Source of the DNA: Psychrobacillus vulpis
GTDB taxonomy: Bacteria > Bacillota > Bacilli > Bacillales_A > Planococcaceae
DNA: 64,000 nucleotides
Reading direction: 5' to 3'
Assembly: GCF_006861825.1 (NCBI RefSeq)
Contig: NZ_VDGI01000006.1
Location: 1 to 64,000, forward strand
How positions within the stretch are numbered: the stretch's first letter is position 1; the number at the start of each line of letters is the position of its first letter. The notes under the pieces were generated by a model, which saw nothing but the letters and a program-made list of their open reading frames with translations, ran no database searches and had not been told where the DNA came from. Below are positions 25,725 to 33,043 of this stretch, piece after piece. Made by a program: the position numbers and the translations under genes.

Positions 25725-26324
25725 TTATTTCTGAGCAGAATGTAAAATTTTGTAGGAACGAAAAATTGATACTAAGATGGTAGAAAGTAAAATTGTAAAG
25801 AAAGCTACTAACATTAGAGAACCCGGTAGGAAAACACATAATAGGATTAGAATCCCTCCTATAAACAGAGGATATGAAATAGGCCTAATTAATCTATTCC
25901 AAGTTTCTTCACTTATATTTGTAAGCGGGGAAGAAGATGTACTTAATTCTACTTTAAATCGAGGTAAAGTATTTGCTGTAATGATGAGTACAACGCCTAT
26001 AATAATTGGTACTAGCAACAGTAAGTTTACTTCTCTCCCTATAGAAAGAAGAACTAGACCAATATGAAGAACAAAAAGCAATATGGAAAGTGATAAAAAA
26101 ATAGTATTGAGACCCTTTTCAAAGCGAGGAAATCCTTTTATTTTCAATCTTAAAAGAAGGTATAAATTGCCGTTAAGTAAAAGCATTGTAAACGGTATAA
26201 CAAAAAGTATTACTTCTGTTTCACCATACTGTGTACTATCTATACTCATAACTGTCACATAAGTATAAAAACTTAAACCAAAGGCAAATATCGTTAAGAA
26301 GCTGATCAATACTTTTTTAATCAT
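25725..26324 (-). CDS. SdpI-like membrane protein
   Basis: This 199-residue protein has six predicted helices. The C-terminal part (VELSTSSSPLTNISEETWNR followed by a long hydrophobic segment) matches the place of the SdpI signature, normally GIRTPWTLSNEEVW. The signature is degenerate: the Arg-Thr-Pro core is lost. SdpI gives immunity to the SdpC toxin and captures the SdpR repressor at the membrane. Its ATG overlaps the end of the SdpR-like gene by eight bases. No SdpC toxin gene is seen in the window. Confidence 0.72.
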   Translation of the reverse strand: MIKKVLISFLTIFAFGLSFYTYVTVMSIDSTQYGETEVILFVIPFTMLLLNGNLYLLLRLKIKGFPRFEKGLNTIFLSLSILLFVLHIGLVLLSIGREVNLLLLVPIIIGVVLIITANTLPRFKVELSTSSSPLTNISEETWNRLIRPISYPLFIGGILILLCVFLPGSLMLVAFFTILLSTILVSIFRSYKILHSAQK

Positions 26325-26598
26325 TGTTTTCCCCCTTAGATTGGTTAAACTGAATCATCCATTTCATCACTTCTTGAAAAACAGTAGTATTCAAAGAATA
26401 ATAAACATACTGTCCTTTTTTTGAAGCATGGACCAATTCTGCGTTTTTTAATACAGATAAATGTTGAGATATTCCAGGTTTACTCATGTCAAAATGTATA
26501 GCAATCTCACCAGCTGTTAAATCTCCAAAACGTAATAAATCAAGTATTTTTCTTCTTGTTTCATCCGATAAAGCTTTAAATAAATCATTAATTGCCAA
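26317..26598 (-). CDS. ArsR/SdpR-family autorepressor
   Basis: This 93-residue ArsR-fold winged-helix repressor is close to B. subtilis SdpR. Shared elements are ALSDETRRKILDLLRFGDLTAG, the recognition helix MSKPGISQHLSVLKNA, and KGQYVYYSLNTTVFQE. It lacks the metal-binding Cys of classical ArsR sensors. It is first in an operon with an SdpI-like membrane protein, which in B. subtilis sequesters the repressor and so controls the operon. Upstream AT-rich sequence (TTTAAGTAATTACTTAATTA, about 26618-26641) is partly palindromic and could be the operator. Confidence 0.82.
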   Translation of the reverse strand: MAINDLFKALSDETRRKILDLLRFGDLTAGEIAIHFDMSKPGISQHLSVLKNAELVHASKKGQYVYYSLNTTVFQEVMKWMIQFNQSKGENND

Positions 26599-26794
26599 AC
26601 ATGATCCACCTCATTTAAATGTTTAAGTAATTACTTAATTATTTAAATTATATCTAAAAGTGACTAAATGTCAACGATGAATAATTTGAAAATTTTAAAA
26701 AGTAAAATGCCATTCATAAAGATAAAATTATTGTGAATAGGACTACCATCAAAATGCATATCTTACATTAATCAAGTAAAGGAGAGATGAAAGA

Positions 26795-26863
26795 ATGACT
26801 AAAAAGAAGTGTAAGATATGTGGGAAGACAACAAATTCTAGATGTTCCAACTGTGGAAAATAA
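26795..26863 (+). CDS. Twenty-two-residue zinc-ribbon microprotein
   Basis: A 22-codon frame starting at ATG 26795 follows AAAGGAGAG at good spacing and ends at TAA 26863; a terminator hairpin starts six bases later. The peptide is basic and has two CxxC pairs, C6xxC9 and C17xxC20, spaced to bind one zinc ion. It is too short for usual gene calling. Signal, length, Cys spacing and terminator together argue for a real gene. Its function is unknown; nucleic-acid or ribosome binding is a guess. Confidence 0.65.
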   Translation: MTKKKCKICGKTTNSRCSNCGK

Positions 26864-26868
26864 AACAC

Positions 26869-26900
26869 CTGTGACACCTGTTTCATAACGGGTGTCATTT
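26869..26900 (+). terminator. Terminator of the zinc-ribbon microgene
   Basis: TGACACCTGT pairs with ACGGGTGTCA (one G-U) around a short loop and runs into TTTCT. Confidence 0.7.
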
Positions 26901-26932
26901 CTATTAGTATCCGAATTTATGTCATCATTAAA

Positions 26933-26973
26933 AAAATTCTCTCTTAATTTACTAATTGTAAGAGAGAATTTTT
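26933..26973. terminator. Terminator downstream of ywaF
   Basis: AAAAATTCTCTCTTA and TAAGAGAGAATTTTT form a 15-bp stem around a 13-nt loop, usable on both strands. Confidence 0.8.
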
Positions 26974-26986
26974 ATGATGCTCTTAT

Positions 26987-27733
26987 TTAATAATTTTGTT
27001 CTGCAAAGGAACTTTCTTCTTGTTTTGGAGCATCTTTATTCTGAAATCGATTCCATTTTCTAAAAATTAACCAAATAGCGACGAAGATGAAAAATGCTAC
27101 AAATTCAAGTGTGAAGATGTACCACGGATACGGGCCTAAAAAATCTAGTAAGCTTCCATTTATAGGTTTTGCACGCAAAAACATATAATTTCCTTGAACG
27201 AGAATATTAATAGCGAAGATGAATGGAAACAAAACGTTTAACGCGATCATTGTTTGAAGGACACCTCTAAAGGTAGGAACGTATCCTTTCATCCAAACAA
27301 TGTAAAAAGCTGTTAATATAATTCCGATGTGAACATAAAAGAACTGAATAAATCTGAAGTCAGGAAAATTTACTACGATGGATGGAGTTAATACGGCTTG
27401 CAGAGCACCTCCAAAGCCTGCAAAAAAAACGAAATCATAAAAATATTTGTTTCCAGTCCATAAAAGTAGAATCGAAATGAATAGACTAAAACTGCATAAA
27501 TGAAAAGGCATGGATTCCCTAATACTCCACTCGTTAGCATGGATAAGCACAAGATGATTAGAAACTTCCATTACTAATAAGGACAATGCAAAAATACGTT
27601 CTATTAGAATGGTATTCTTGAATAGAGTAGAACATTTGAATTTCAAAATAAATAAAATCAATAGACAAAATAACAATACGGATAATGCTAGTAGATGTTC
27701 AGTTGAAAACATAACAAACGTATTTTTATCCAT
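26987..27733 (-). CDS. ywaF: YwaF family integral membrane protein (TIGR02206)
   Basis: This 248-residue membrane protein has about seven helices and matches the YwaF/TIGR02206 family. The signature segments are MPFHLCSFSLFISILLLWTG, GFGGALQAVLTPS, FRFIQFFYVHIGII and a late GPYPWYIFTLEFVAFF. No biochemical role is established. It is monocistronic on the minus strand with a terminator. The C-terminus is short, charged and cytoplasmic. Confidence 0.88.
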   Translation of the reverse strand: MDKNTFVMFSTEHLLALSVLLFCLLILFILKFKCSTLFKNTILIERIFALSLLVMEVSNHLVLIHANEWSIRESMPFHLCSFSLFISILLLWTGNKYFYDFVFFAGFGGALQAVLTPSIVVNFPDFRFIQFFYVHIGIILTAFYIVWMKGYVPTFRGVLQTMIALNVLFPFIFAINILVQGNYMFLRAKPINGSLLDFLGPYPWYIFTLEFVAFFIFVAIWLIFRKWNRFQNKDAPKQEESSFAEQNY

Positions 27734-27872
27734 GTCATTTCCCCGTTCTTATTTTTCTATTTGTATGTTAATTGTACCAAAATTATCCTAATGATTTGTT
27801 TCTTATAAATGTTAAGCCAGAGAATTTTTTTAAAGGATAGAGGAAAGATAGTTATAAACCCTGTGAAAAGGA

Positions 27873-28202
27873 GTGGTTCATATAATTGTTGTTACAACAG
27901 AAAGTATTGCAAACTATAAGGTAAAGGAAGTAATTGGTCCAGTTTTCGGTTTAACAGTTAGAGCGAGAGGGATAGGAAAAGATATTGTCGCTGCCTTGAA
28001 GGGACCCATAGGCGGCGAGATTACCCAGTATACAGAGATGCTTGAAGATGCTCGTAAACAGGCGATGGATCGCATGGTATCAAATGCAAGTATAATGGGG
28101 GCGAATGCGATTATCATGATGCGCTTTGATTCAGGTGAAATCGGTCAAAATATGAGTGAAATCGTAGCTTATGGGACAGCAGTAATAGTAGAAAGGGAAT
28201 AG
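27873..28202 (+). CDS. YbjQ/UPF0145 family protein
   Basis: This soluble protein of about 106-109 residues belongs to the YbjQ (UPF0145, former DUF74) family, thought to form beta-rich pentamers and sometimes called heavy-metal-binding. Conserved parts are IVVTTESIANYKVKEV, GPVFGLTVRARGIGKD, GANAIIMMRFDSGEIG and EIVAYGTAV. The start is odd. Relatives begin MIVVTT, but here the codon at the Met position is ATA (27882-27884), nine bases after AAAAGGAG. The listed GTG at 27873 touches the Shine-Dalgarno sequence and is a poor start. The next gene follows six bases on. Confidence 0.82.
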   Translation: MVHIIVVTTESIANYKVKEVIGPVFGLTVRARGIGKDIVAALKGPIGGEITQYTEMLEDARKQAMDRMVSNASIMGANAIIMMRFDSGEIGQNMSEIVAYGTAVIVERE

Positions 28203-28207
28203 CATAG

Positions 28208-28432
28208 ATGGGGTGGATTTTATACTTATATGCAATGTTATTTATTGTAATAGTAGTCTTAATCATTTGCTCGTGGTTCATCTGGGACCGCCGTTTCAAA
28301 ACAAAACACGGACCAAACATACCGATAGGCTTCACTCGTACAAAAGAGGTTTCTTTAGATCCAACAACAAAAAAAAAGCTAGTTGTATACTTTAACTCTG
28401 AAACAGGTGAGCGTTTTTATAAGGAAGAATAA
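28208..28432 (+). CDS. Small single-helix membrane protein downstream of YbjQ
   Basis: This 74-residue protein has one N-terminal helix (about residues 2-25). A basic cytoplasmic part follows (RRFKTKHGPNIPIGFTRTKE) that ends in a predicted beta hairpin (KKLVVYFNSETGERFYKEE). It begins six bases after the ybjQ-like stop, with GAAAGGGAA as the ribosome-binding site, so the two share a transcript. I do not recognise the family. It may anchor or assist the YbjQ protein, which is inference from context only. Confidence 0.65.
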   Translation: MGWILYLYAMLFIVIVVLIICSWFIWDRRFKTKHGPNIPIGFTRTKEVSLDPTTKKKLVVYFNSETGERFYKEE

Positions 28433-28459
28433 CACCATTTGATGCAAAGAGTTATAATT

Positions 28460-28795
28460 TCATTTGTGGATATATACATTTGTACTAGTAGGTACTATAG
28501 ATGAGAGTTCTAGAACGTCCTCGTTATGCATTCGGATACAACCTTGTGAAACCTTCTTTCCAATGGATGAAGGATCGTTGGTTCCATGAATGCCATAATG
28601 AGGCTTAGATAATCCCATCCATAGAGCTCCAAAAGGTCCTCCTGGGTTAAGCTCCTTGTTAATAATAATATAATTCCCCGTTGGAGTAGGGGTTAATACT
28701 TTCCCAACTGCTATCGGGTATGTCTTCAAAAGCACACTAGCATCGTACAGTTTAAGCTGTAATTTCTTAACTGATACGTCAATCCAAAGAGTCAA
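28460..28795 (-). CDS. Short L,D-transpeptidase (YkuD fold)
   Basis: This 111-residue stand-alone YkuD catalytic domain has the active-site set [10 protein letters not shown] (His70) and [11 protein letters not shown] (Cys86), both complete. L,D-transpeptidases form 3-3 cross-links in peptidoglycan or attach proteins to it. There is no LysM, no SH3 domain and no obvious signal peptide; the protein starts [11 protein letters not shown], directly in the fold. The start is TTG, supported by AGGAG nine bases upstream. The lack of an export signal is a puzzle; spore-associated or non-classical localisation is possible. Confidence 0.88.
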   Translation of the reverse strand: MTLWIDVSVKKLQLKLYDASVLLKTYPIAVGKVLTPTPTGNYIIINKELNPGGPFGALWMGLSKPHYGIHGTNDPSSIGKKVSQGCIRMHNEDVLELSSIVPTSTNVYIHK

Positions 28796-28849
28796 GATAC
28801 CATCTCCTGATAAAAGTCTTACTTTATATATATGGGAAGTTATCCAGAC

Positions 28850-28879
28850 GTGACAATTAGTAGATATAGTGTATAGAAT
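28850..28879 (+). promoter_or_regulatory. Candidate promoter of an orphan short transcript
   Basis: GTGACA (28850-28855), 16 bases and TATAGAAT (28872-28879) form a vegetative-like promoter. It is followed by GGAGAG, a six-codon frame (ATG 28912 to TAA 28932) and a very strong hairpin at 28946. The unit would yield an RNA of about 105 nt. Confidence 0.35.
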
Positions 28880-28945
28880 TCTGCTATTTGTTTGATCGTT
28901 TTAGGAGAGTAATGGACAAATATTCAAAATAAGATTTCTAAATAA

Positions 28946-28990
28946 GTTTGGAGGGAAGTGACTCGGTCACTTCCCTCCAACTTAGTTTTT
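28946..28990 (+). terminator. Very strong hairpin without an adjacent plus-strand gene
   Basis: An 18-bp stem with one bulged T (AAGTTTGGAGGGAAGTGAC and its complement) closes a 3-nt loop and is followed by AGTTTTTAG. The nearest convincing plus-strand gene ends at 28432, across a minus-strand gene. The terminator therefore seems to belong to a short local transcript. Confidence 0.7.
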
Positions 28991-29059
28991 AGTACTAGTG
29001 TAAAGCTGCATAATGCGTAGAGTGTACACTAATGCACTTGCTTTTTTTATTCACTATTT

Positions 29060-29254
29060 TTATTTGGGTTCTTCAACTTCGGTATCTTCTATATTAGGAA
29101 TATCCACATCTTGTTTAATGTCTTCGTCTATTTGATTATCATCCATATTTGGGTCTTTTTCATCGTCACCACAAGCTGCAAGGATACCTACTGAAAGAAA
29201 CGCTGCTGCTCCGATTTTCCACCATTTATGTTCTGCGATTGAAATCGGCCTCAT
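29060..29254 (-). CDS. Small acidic lipoprotein, copy 2 of a tandem pair
   Basis: This 64-residue predicted lipoprotein shares the N-terminal block KWWKIGAAAFLSVG and lipobox LAAC with the gene just upstream. The mature part is a highly acidic tail (DDEKDPNMDDNQIDEDIKQD). The start at 29254 follows TGGAGGAAATTAAT. Except for an Asp-rich patch the tails have diverged. It is a local duplication; function unknown. The acidic mature part could bind cations or act as a surface spacer (inference). Confidence 0.7.
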   Translation of the reverse strand: MRPISIAEHKWWKIGAAAFLSVGILAACGDDEKDPNMDDNQIDEDIKQDVDIPNIEDTEVEEPK

Positions 29255-29294
29255 ATTAATTTCCTCCATTTATAGGTTACTAAGTTACTCTCAA

Positions 29295-29468
29295 TTATTC
29301 TCCGTCTTTATCCTCTTCTTCTAGTTCTTGTTCAATATCTTCTTCGATATTGTCATCGAGATCTGATTCATTTTTACCGTCCCCACATGCTGCCAATAAA
29401 CCTACTGAAAGAAATGCTGCTGCTCCGATTTTCCACCATTTTTGTCCTGCGATTGAATTCGTCGTCAT
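29295..29468 (-). CDS. Small acidic lipoprotein, copy 1 of a tandem pair
   Basis: This 57-residue predicted lipoprotein starts at 29468 after TTGGAGGAATTTAAG. The block QKWWKIGAAAFLSVGLLAAC is almost identical to its downstream neighbour. The mature tail is nearly all Asp and Glu (LDDNIEEDIEQELEEEDKDGE). The duplicated leaders and ribosome-binding sites are also alike, so the pair arose by tandem duplication. No terminator separates them, and they are probably co-transcribed. Confidence 0.7.
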   Translation of the reverse strand: MTTNSIAGQKWWKIGAAAFLSVGLLAACGDGKNESDLDDNIEEDIEQELEEEDKDGE

Positions 29469-29650
29469 CTTAAATTCCTCCAATTCTAGTTTTTTGTTCA
29501 GATGTTCTATTTAGTATCTACCCCATATTTCCTGATGAATAAACATATTTCATGAATCGTTTACAATACGGAGAGAAATTAGCTGTAAGAATTATAGTTA
29601 AGCTGTAACTATATTTACACTTGTTCGTATGTAAGATAGGGGGGATTGAG

Positions 29651-30601
29651 ATGTGGAAACAATTACAAGAACGACAAGCAATTTTGAAGTTTGAATTAAA
29701 TAAAAGAGCAAAAGGACTAAGAAAGCAAGAGGAGTTAGAAAAGCAACTAGAAAATGCAATTCAGCGTAAGCAACGTTATATTAAAGAATTAAAATCAGAG
29801 CAAAAAGACGTCGACAATTTAGATCGTTTTTCTTTTTTAAATATGATTCGAACGTGGACAGGAAAACTGGACGAAATTCGAGAAAAAGAGTTATCAGAAC
29901 TTGCTGCGGTAGAAGCGAAGTTTCGGGAAGTAGAAAAAATGGTCAACGATTTAGAAAAAGATGTCTCAAATAATGAAAAAGAATTACTTAAAGAGGATTG
30001 GCTAAATCTTGAGCGTAATTGGGAGCAGCTAATAATAGAAAAAGAGCAGTGGCTATTTCAAAATAACGAAGAAAGTGCAGCGAAACTAGAGAAACTATAT
30101 GAAGAAAAGTCGTTAATTGCAACCTATATTCGAGAAGTGGACGAAGCCTTAAGAGCTGGAAATAATGCAAAAACAGCATTAGAAAGTGCTTTGACAATGC
30201 TTGATAGCGCAAAAGGCTATTCTACTTGGGATACTTTTTTTGGAGGAGGTCTTATAGCGACTGCTGTTAAACATAGTAAATTAAATGATTCTGAGGATGC
30301 CATACATGCAGCACAACTTGAATTACAGCGGTTTCAGACGGAACTTTTAGATGTCCAACAAATAGACGTAGGGACGTTGGTTGTGGAAAGAGATAGTTTT
30401 GTCACTTTCGCAGATTATGTGTTTGATGATATTTTTTCTGCATGGACAACGCATTCAAAAATTCATTCTTCCCTCGAGCGTGTTGAAAGGACAATAAGTG
30501 AATTAAATAGAATCTGCAATCAGTTGATAGTTATTCAAAATGAAAGTAAACAAAAGCAACAAAAGATTGAAAGTACAATCAATGAAATATTAGAATGGTA
30601 A
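29651..30601 (+). CDS. Long coiled-coil protein, unknown function
   Basis: This 316-residue soluble protein is mostly coiled coil: residues about 1-110 and 115-185, and again 225-315. A Gly-containing break near 190-215 (SAKGYSTWDTFFGGGLIATAVKH) separates them. The break resembles a hinge with a short hydrophobic helix that could touch membranes. It is rich in Glu, Lys and Gln with no Cys, signal peptide or nucleotide motif. AGGGGGGATT precedes the ATG. I do not recognise a family; a scaffold or membrane-shaping role is only a guess. A terminator follows. Confidence 0.65.
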   Translation: MWKQLQERQAILKFELNKRAKGLRKQEELEKQLENAIQRKQRYIKELKSEQKDVDNLDRFSFLNMIRTWTGKLDEIREKELSELAAVEAKFREVEKMVNDLEKDVSNNEKELLKEDWLNLERNWEQLIIEKEQWLFQNNEESAAKLEKLYEEKSLIATYIREVDEALRAGNNAKTALESALTMLDSAKGYSTWDTFFGGGLIATAVKHSKLNDSEDAIHAAQLELQRFQTELLDVQQIDVGTLVVERDSFVTFADYVFDDIFSAWTTHSKIHSSLERVERTISELNRICNQLIVIQNESKQKQQKIESTINEILEW

Positions 30602-30695
30602 GTTCATTAGTAGTTGGGTAGTACAAAAAAATATAATCTCTGTGGATAAACATTGTGACTTTGCTCCAATATAATAAGATGAATACTCATATTAA

Positions 30696-30742
30696 GAGCC
30701 ATAAATGAATGAATCGATTCTACATCTTATGGCTCAATTTTA
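30696..30742 (+). terminator. Terminator after the coiled-coil gene
   Basis: GAGCCATAA pairs perfectly with TTATGGCTC (30696-30704 with 30727-30735), followed by AATTTT. Confidence 0.7.
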
Positions 30743-30887
30743 AAAGACAAGAAAGTATAAAAATACAATAAGTAATTTTGTTTTCTCAAGCTTACCGCTC
30801 GCTTTCCACGGGGCGAGGCGCTTCGTCGCTACGCTGTGGGAAATGAAAAACTGTCTATTTTTTAAGATTAATATTTTATTCATTTCT

Positions 30888-31003
30888 AGAAAATCGTTGA
30901 AAAGGCGACACTCCTGCGGGAATAGCGTTAGCCGAAGACCCCGCAGCGCAGCGAGGAGGCTAAGGCAACGCCCGCGGAAAGGGAGCTATTTCAACGATTT
31001 TCT
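30888..31003 (+). repeat. Type A palindromic repeat, intact copy
   Basis: AGAAAATCGTTGAAA (30888-30902) and TTTCAACGATTTTCT (30989-31003) bound a GC-rich interior (GGCGACACTCCTGCGGGAAT, then GAAGACCCCGCAGCGCAGCG, then CGCCCGCGGAAAGGGAGC). Fragments of another repeat with CGCTTTCCACGGGGCG lie at about 30790-30840. The surrounding 30602-31148 contains no gene; open frames here follow the repeat sequence. Confidence 0.85.
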
Positions 31004-31148
31004 TATCTATGGAGCTATTGAACAACTTCGTCTGGCAAAGCTTTCGGAAGACGGACAACCATTAATGCCTCTAGATAACTACCCATTTAGTAAAAAGTAA
31101 GACAAGTATGGTGTTTCATGGCAATTGAATTTAGCTAATTAACCCATA

Positions 31149-31253
31149 ATCGGATAATAGATTGTGATAATCGGATAATAACTACAAATAATCGGATGAC
31201 ACCACTGAAAAATCGGATAATAACTAGTAAATATCGGATAATACCTCTACAAG
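31149..31253. repeat. Array of five units with exact 21-bp period (core ATCGGATAAT)
   Basis: ATCGGATAAT starts at 31149, 31170, 31212 and 31233, with ATCGGATGAC at 31191, giving an exact 21-bp step each time. The 10-base core is nearly invariant and the other 11 bases vary freely. The array ends one base before a terminator hairpin. In-frame TAA and TGA codons argue against a coding repeat. Related arrays occur at 37125 and 45372. Confidence 0.9.
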
Positions 31254-31254
31254 T

Positions 31255-31293
31255 AAACCCGAGAAGCAATTAAGTTGCTCCTCGGGTTTCATT
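31255..31293. terminator. Hairpin terminator next to the 21-bp array
   Basis: AAACCCGAGAAGCAA pairs with TTGCTCCTCGGGTTT (one mismatch) around a 5-nt loop, with a T-rich plus-strand tail. The remaining sequence to the hutH stop (31294-31478) shows no gene. Confidence 0.75.
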
Positions 31294-31478
31294 TTAAAAG
31301 ATTAGAGGTTATAACTTTCACTACTCGGTAACTGTCCAAACTCCAGGGCTTTTCAACGCTCATAATAAAGCTTCATGCCACTTGAAAGGTGGCCATACAT
31401 CCTTGAAATAAAAGTTACTTACGAAAATTAACGGGAGAATTAAGATCAAAAAACAGGTGTAATAGTCTGCTTTAGATT

Positions 31479-32969
31479 TTATCTAGCAGTCTTGTCTTTC
31501 AAATAAGTATTCAATTTCTCCACATCTACGCTAAAAATTCGATCTTCTGTTATAGATGGAATAAATACACGCATTTCATGCCACTTTTCTGAAAGTGATG
31601 GTGACATGAGGTGAGCTCCACGATATTCCACACCTTGCATGGCACAAAGCGCCTCTATTGCGAGAACGCGGCGTGCATTTTGGATAATCTGATTAGCATG
31701 TCTAGCGCCAATTGTTCCCATGCTTACGTGATCTTCTTGGTTTGCAGATGACGGAATAGAGTCAACAGATGCAGGATGTGCAAGTGTTTTGTTTTCAGAT
31801 ACTAAGCTTGCTGCTGCATATTGCAGAATCATTGCCCCCGATTGAAGTCCAGGTTGTGGACTTAAAAAAGGTGGTAAGCCTTCGTTCAATTGTGGATTCA
31901 CTAATCGTTCGATCCGTCTTTCGGAAACATTGGCAAGCTCTGCAATACCGATTTTTAAGAAGTCCATTGCGAAAGCGATTGGCTGACCGTGGAAGTTTCC
32001 ACCTGAAATTACGACTTCCCCATCTTCAACTATTAGTGGGTTATCCGTAGCAGCGTTCATCTCAATTTCTAGCTTTTCTTTTACGTATGCAAGCACTTGC
32101 CAGCTAGCTCCATGGATTTGTGGGATACAACGTAAAGAATAGGCATCTTGTACACGTTTCTCACCTTGTTTCGTAACGAGTTGACTTCCTTCTAGCCATT
32201 CTAGGATACGCTGTGCTACTGCCACTTGTTCTGGATAGCCTCGGGCTTCATGAATTGCAGGATGAAAGGCGTCTGTAATCCCATGTAAAGCTTCCATTGT
32301 CATAGCGGCAATCCACTCACTTTGATAAGCAAGTGTTTCAGATTCTAACCAATTTATTACACCTTGTGCTGTCATCGCTTGAGTACCGTTTATAAGTGCA
32401 AGACCTTCTTTTGCTTCTAGCACAATTGGCTCCAATTCGTGTTTTTCCCATATTTCATTTGAAGGAATATGATTTTCACCTTCCCATACAAAGCCTTCTC
32501 CAATGAGAACAAGTGCTAAATGAGAGAGGGGAGCTAAATCTCCCGATGCGCCTAAAGACCCTTGTTGTGGAATTACTGGGTGAATTCGATTATTTACCAT
32601 ATATGCTAGGCGCTCAAGTACTTCCAAACGAATTCCGGAAAAACCTTTTAATAATGCATTCAATCGTAGTACAACCATTGCACGTGATACTATCTCATCA
32701 AAAGGCTGTCCAACTCCACATGCATGGGATCGAATGAGATGAAGCTGAAGTGCATGAACATCTGCTTCCTCAATACTTACATCACTAAATTTTCCAAATC
32801 CTGTATTGATACCGTAAACTGTTCGGTTTTCTTTCACGATATTTTCCACTGCTTTACGACTTTTTATAACAGCTTCTATCGCTTTATGATCAAGTGTAAC
32901 TTCTTCATTTTTAAATAATATGGCACGCATATCTTCAAGCGTTAGTCCATGTCCTTTTAAGCTAATCAT
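31479..32969 (-). CDS. hutH: Histidine ammonia-lyase
   Basis: HutH deaminates L-histidine to urocanate and ammonia, the first step of histidine use. The 496-residue protein contains [14 protein letters not shown], whose Ala-Ser-Gly (141-143) cyclises to the MIO electrophile. The early Tyr of VYGINTGFG (about 52) and later family blocks such as [20 protein letters not shown] and [20 protein letters not shown] are also present. The ribosome-binding site (AAAGAAAG) is weak for this gene. It is the last gene of hutU-hutI-hutH on the minus strand, 74 bases after hutI. Confidence 0.97.
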   Translation of the reverse strand: MISLKGHGLTLEDMRAILFKNEEVTLDHKAIEAVIKSRKAVENIVKENRTVYGINTGFGKFSDVSIEEADVHALQLHLIRSHACGVGQPFDEIVSRAMVVLRLNALLKGFSGIRLEVLERLAYMVNNRIHPVIPQQGSLGASGDLAPLSHLALVLIGEGFVWEGENHIPSNEIWEKHELEPIVLEAKEGLALINGTQAMTAQGVINWLESETLAYQSEWIAAMTMEALHGITDAFHPAIHEARGYPEQVAVAQRILEWLEGSQLVTKQGEKRVQDAYSLRCIPQIHGASWQVLAYVKEKLEIEMNAATDNPLIVEDGEVVISGGNFHGQPIAFAMDFLKIGIAELANVSERRIERLVNPQLNEGLPPFLSPQPGLQSGAMILQYAAASLVSENKTLAHPASVDSIPSSANQEDHVSMGTIGARHANQIIQNARRVLAIEALCAMQGVEYRGAHLMSPSLSEKWHEMRVFIPSITEDRIFSVDVEKLNTYLKDKTAR

Positions 32970-33043
32970 TTATGTTCACGTTCTTTCTTTGTTGAAGTAA
33001 TTGTCATTTAGTAGTCTATAAATATTCAGAGAGAGTAAGTGTC

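Noticed and set aside
30843-31100. Plus-strand open frame of 85 codons
   Set aside because: It runs through the type A palindrome, giving Arg-rich translation typical of the repeat. No start signal.
31149-31253. 21-bp arrays as CRISPR
   Set aside because: The repeated part is only about 10 bases and the variable part 9-12 bases, much shorter than CRISPR repeats and spacers. No cas gene is in the window.
31149-31253. 21-bp arrays as a seven-residue coding repeat
   Set aside because: Stop codons TAA and TGA occur in the units, no start signal precedes them, and they lie between gene ends.
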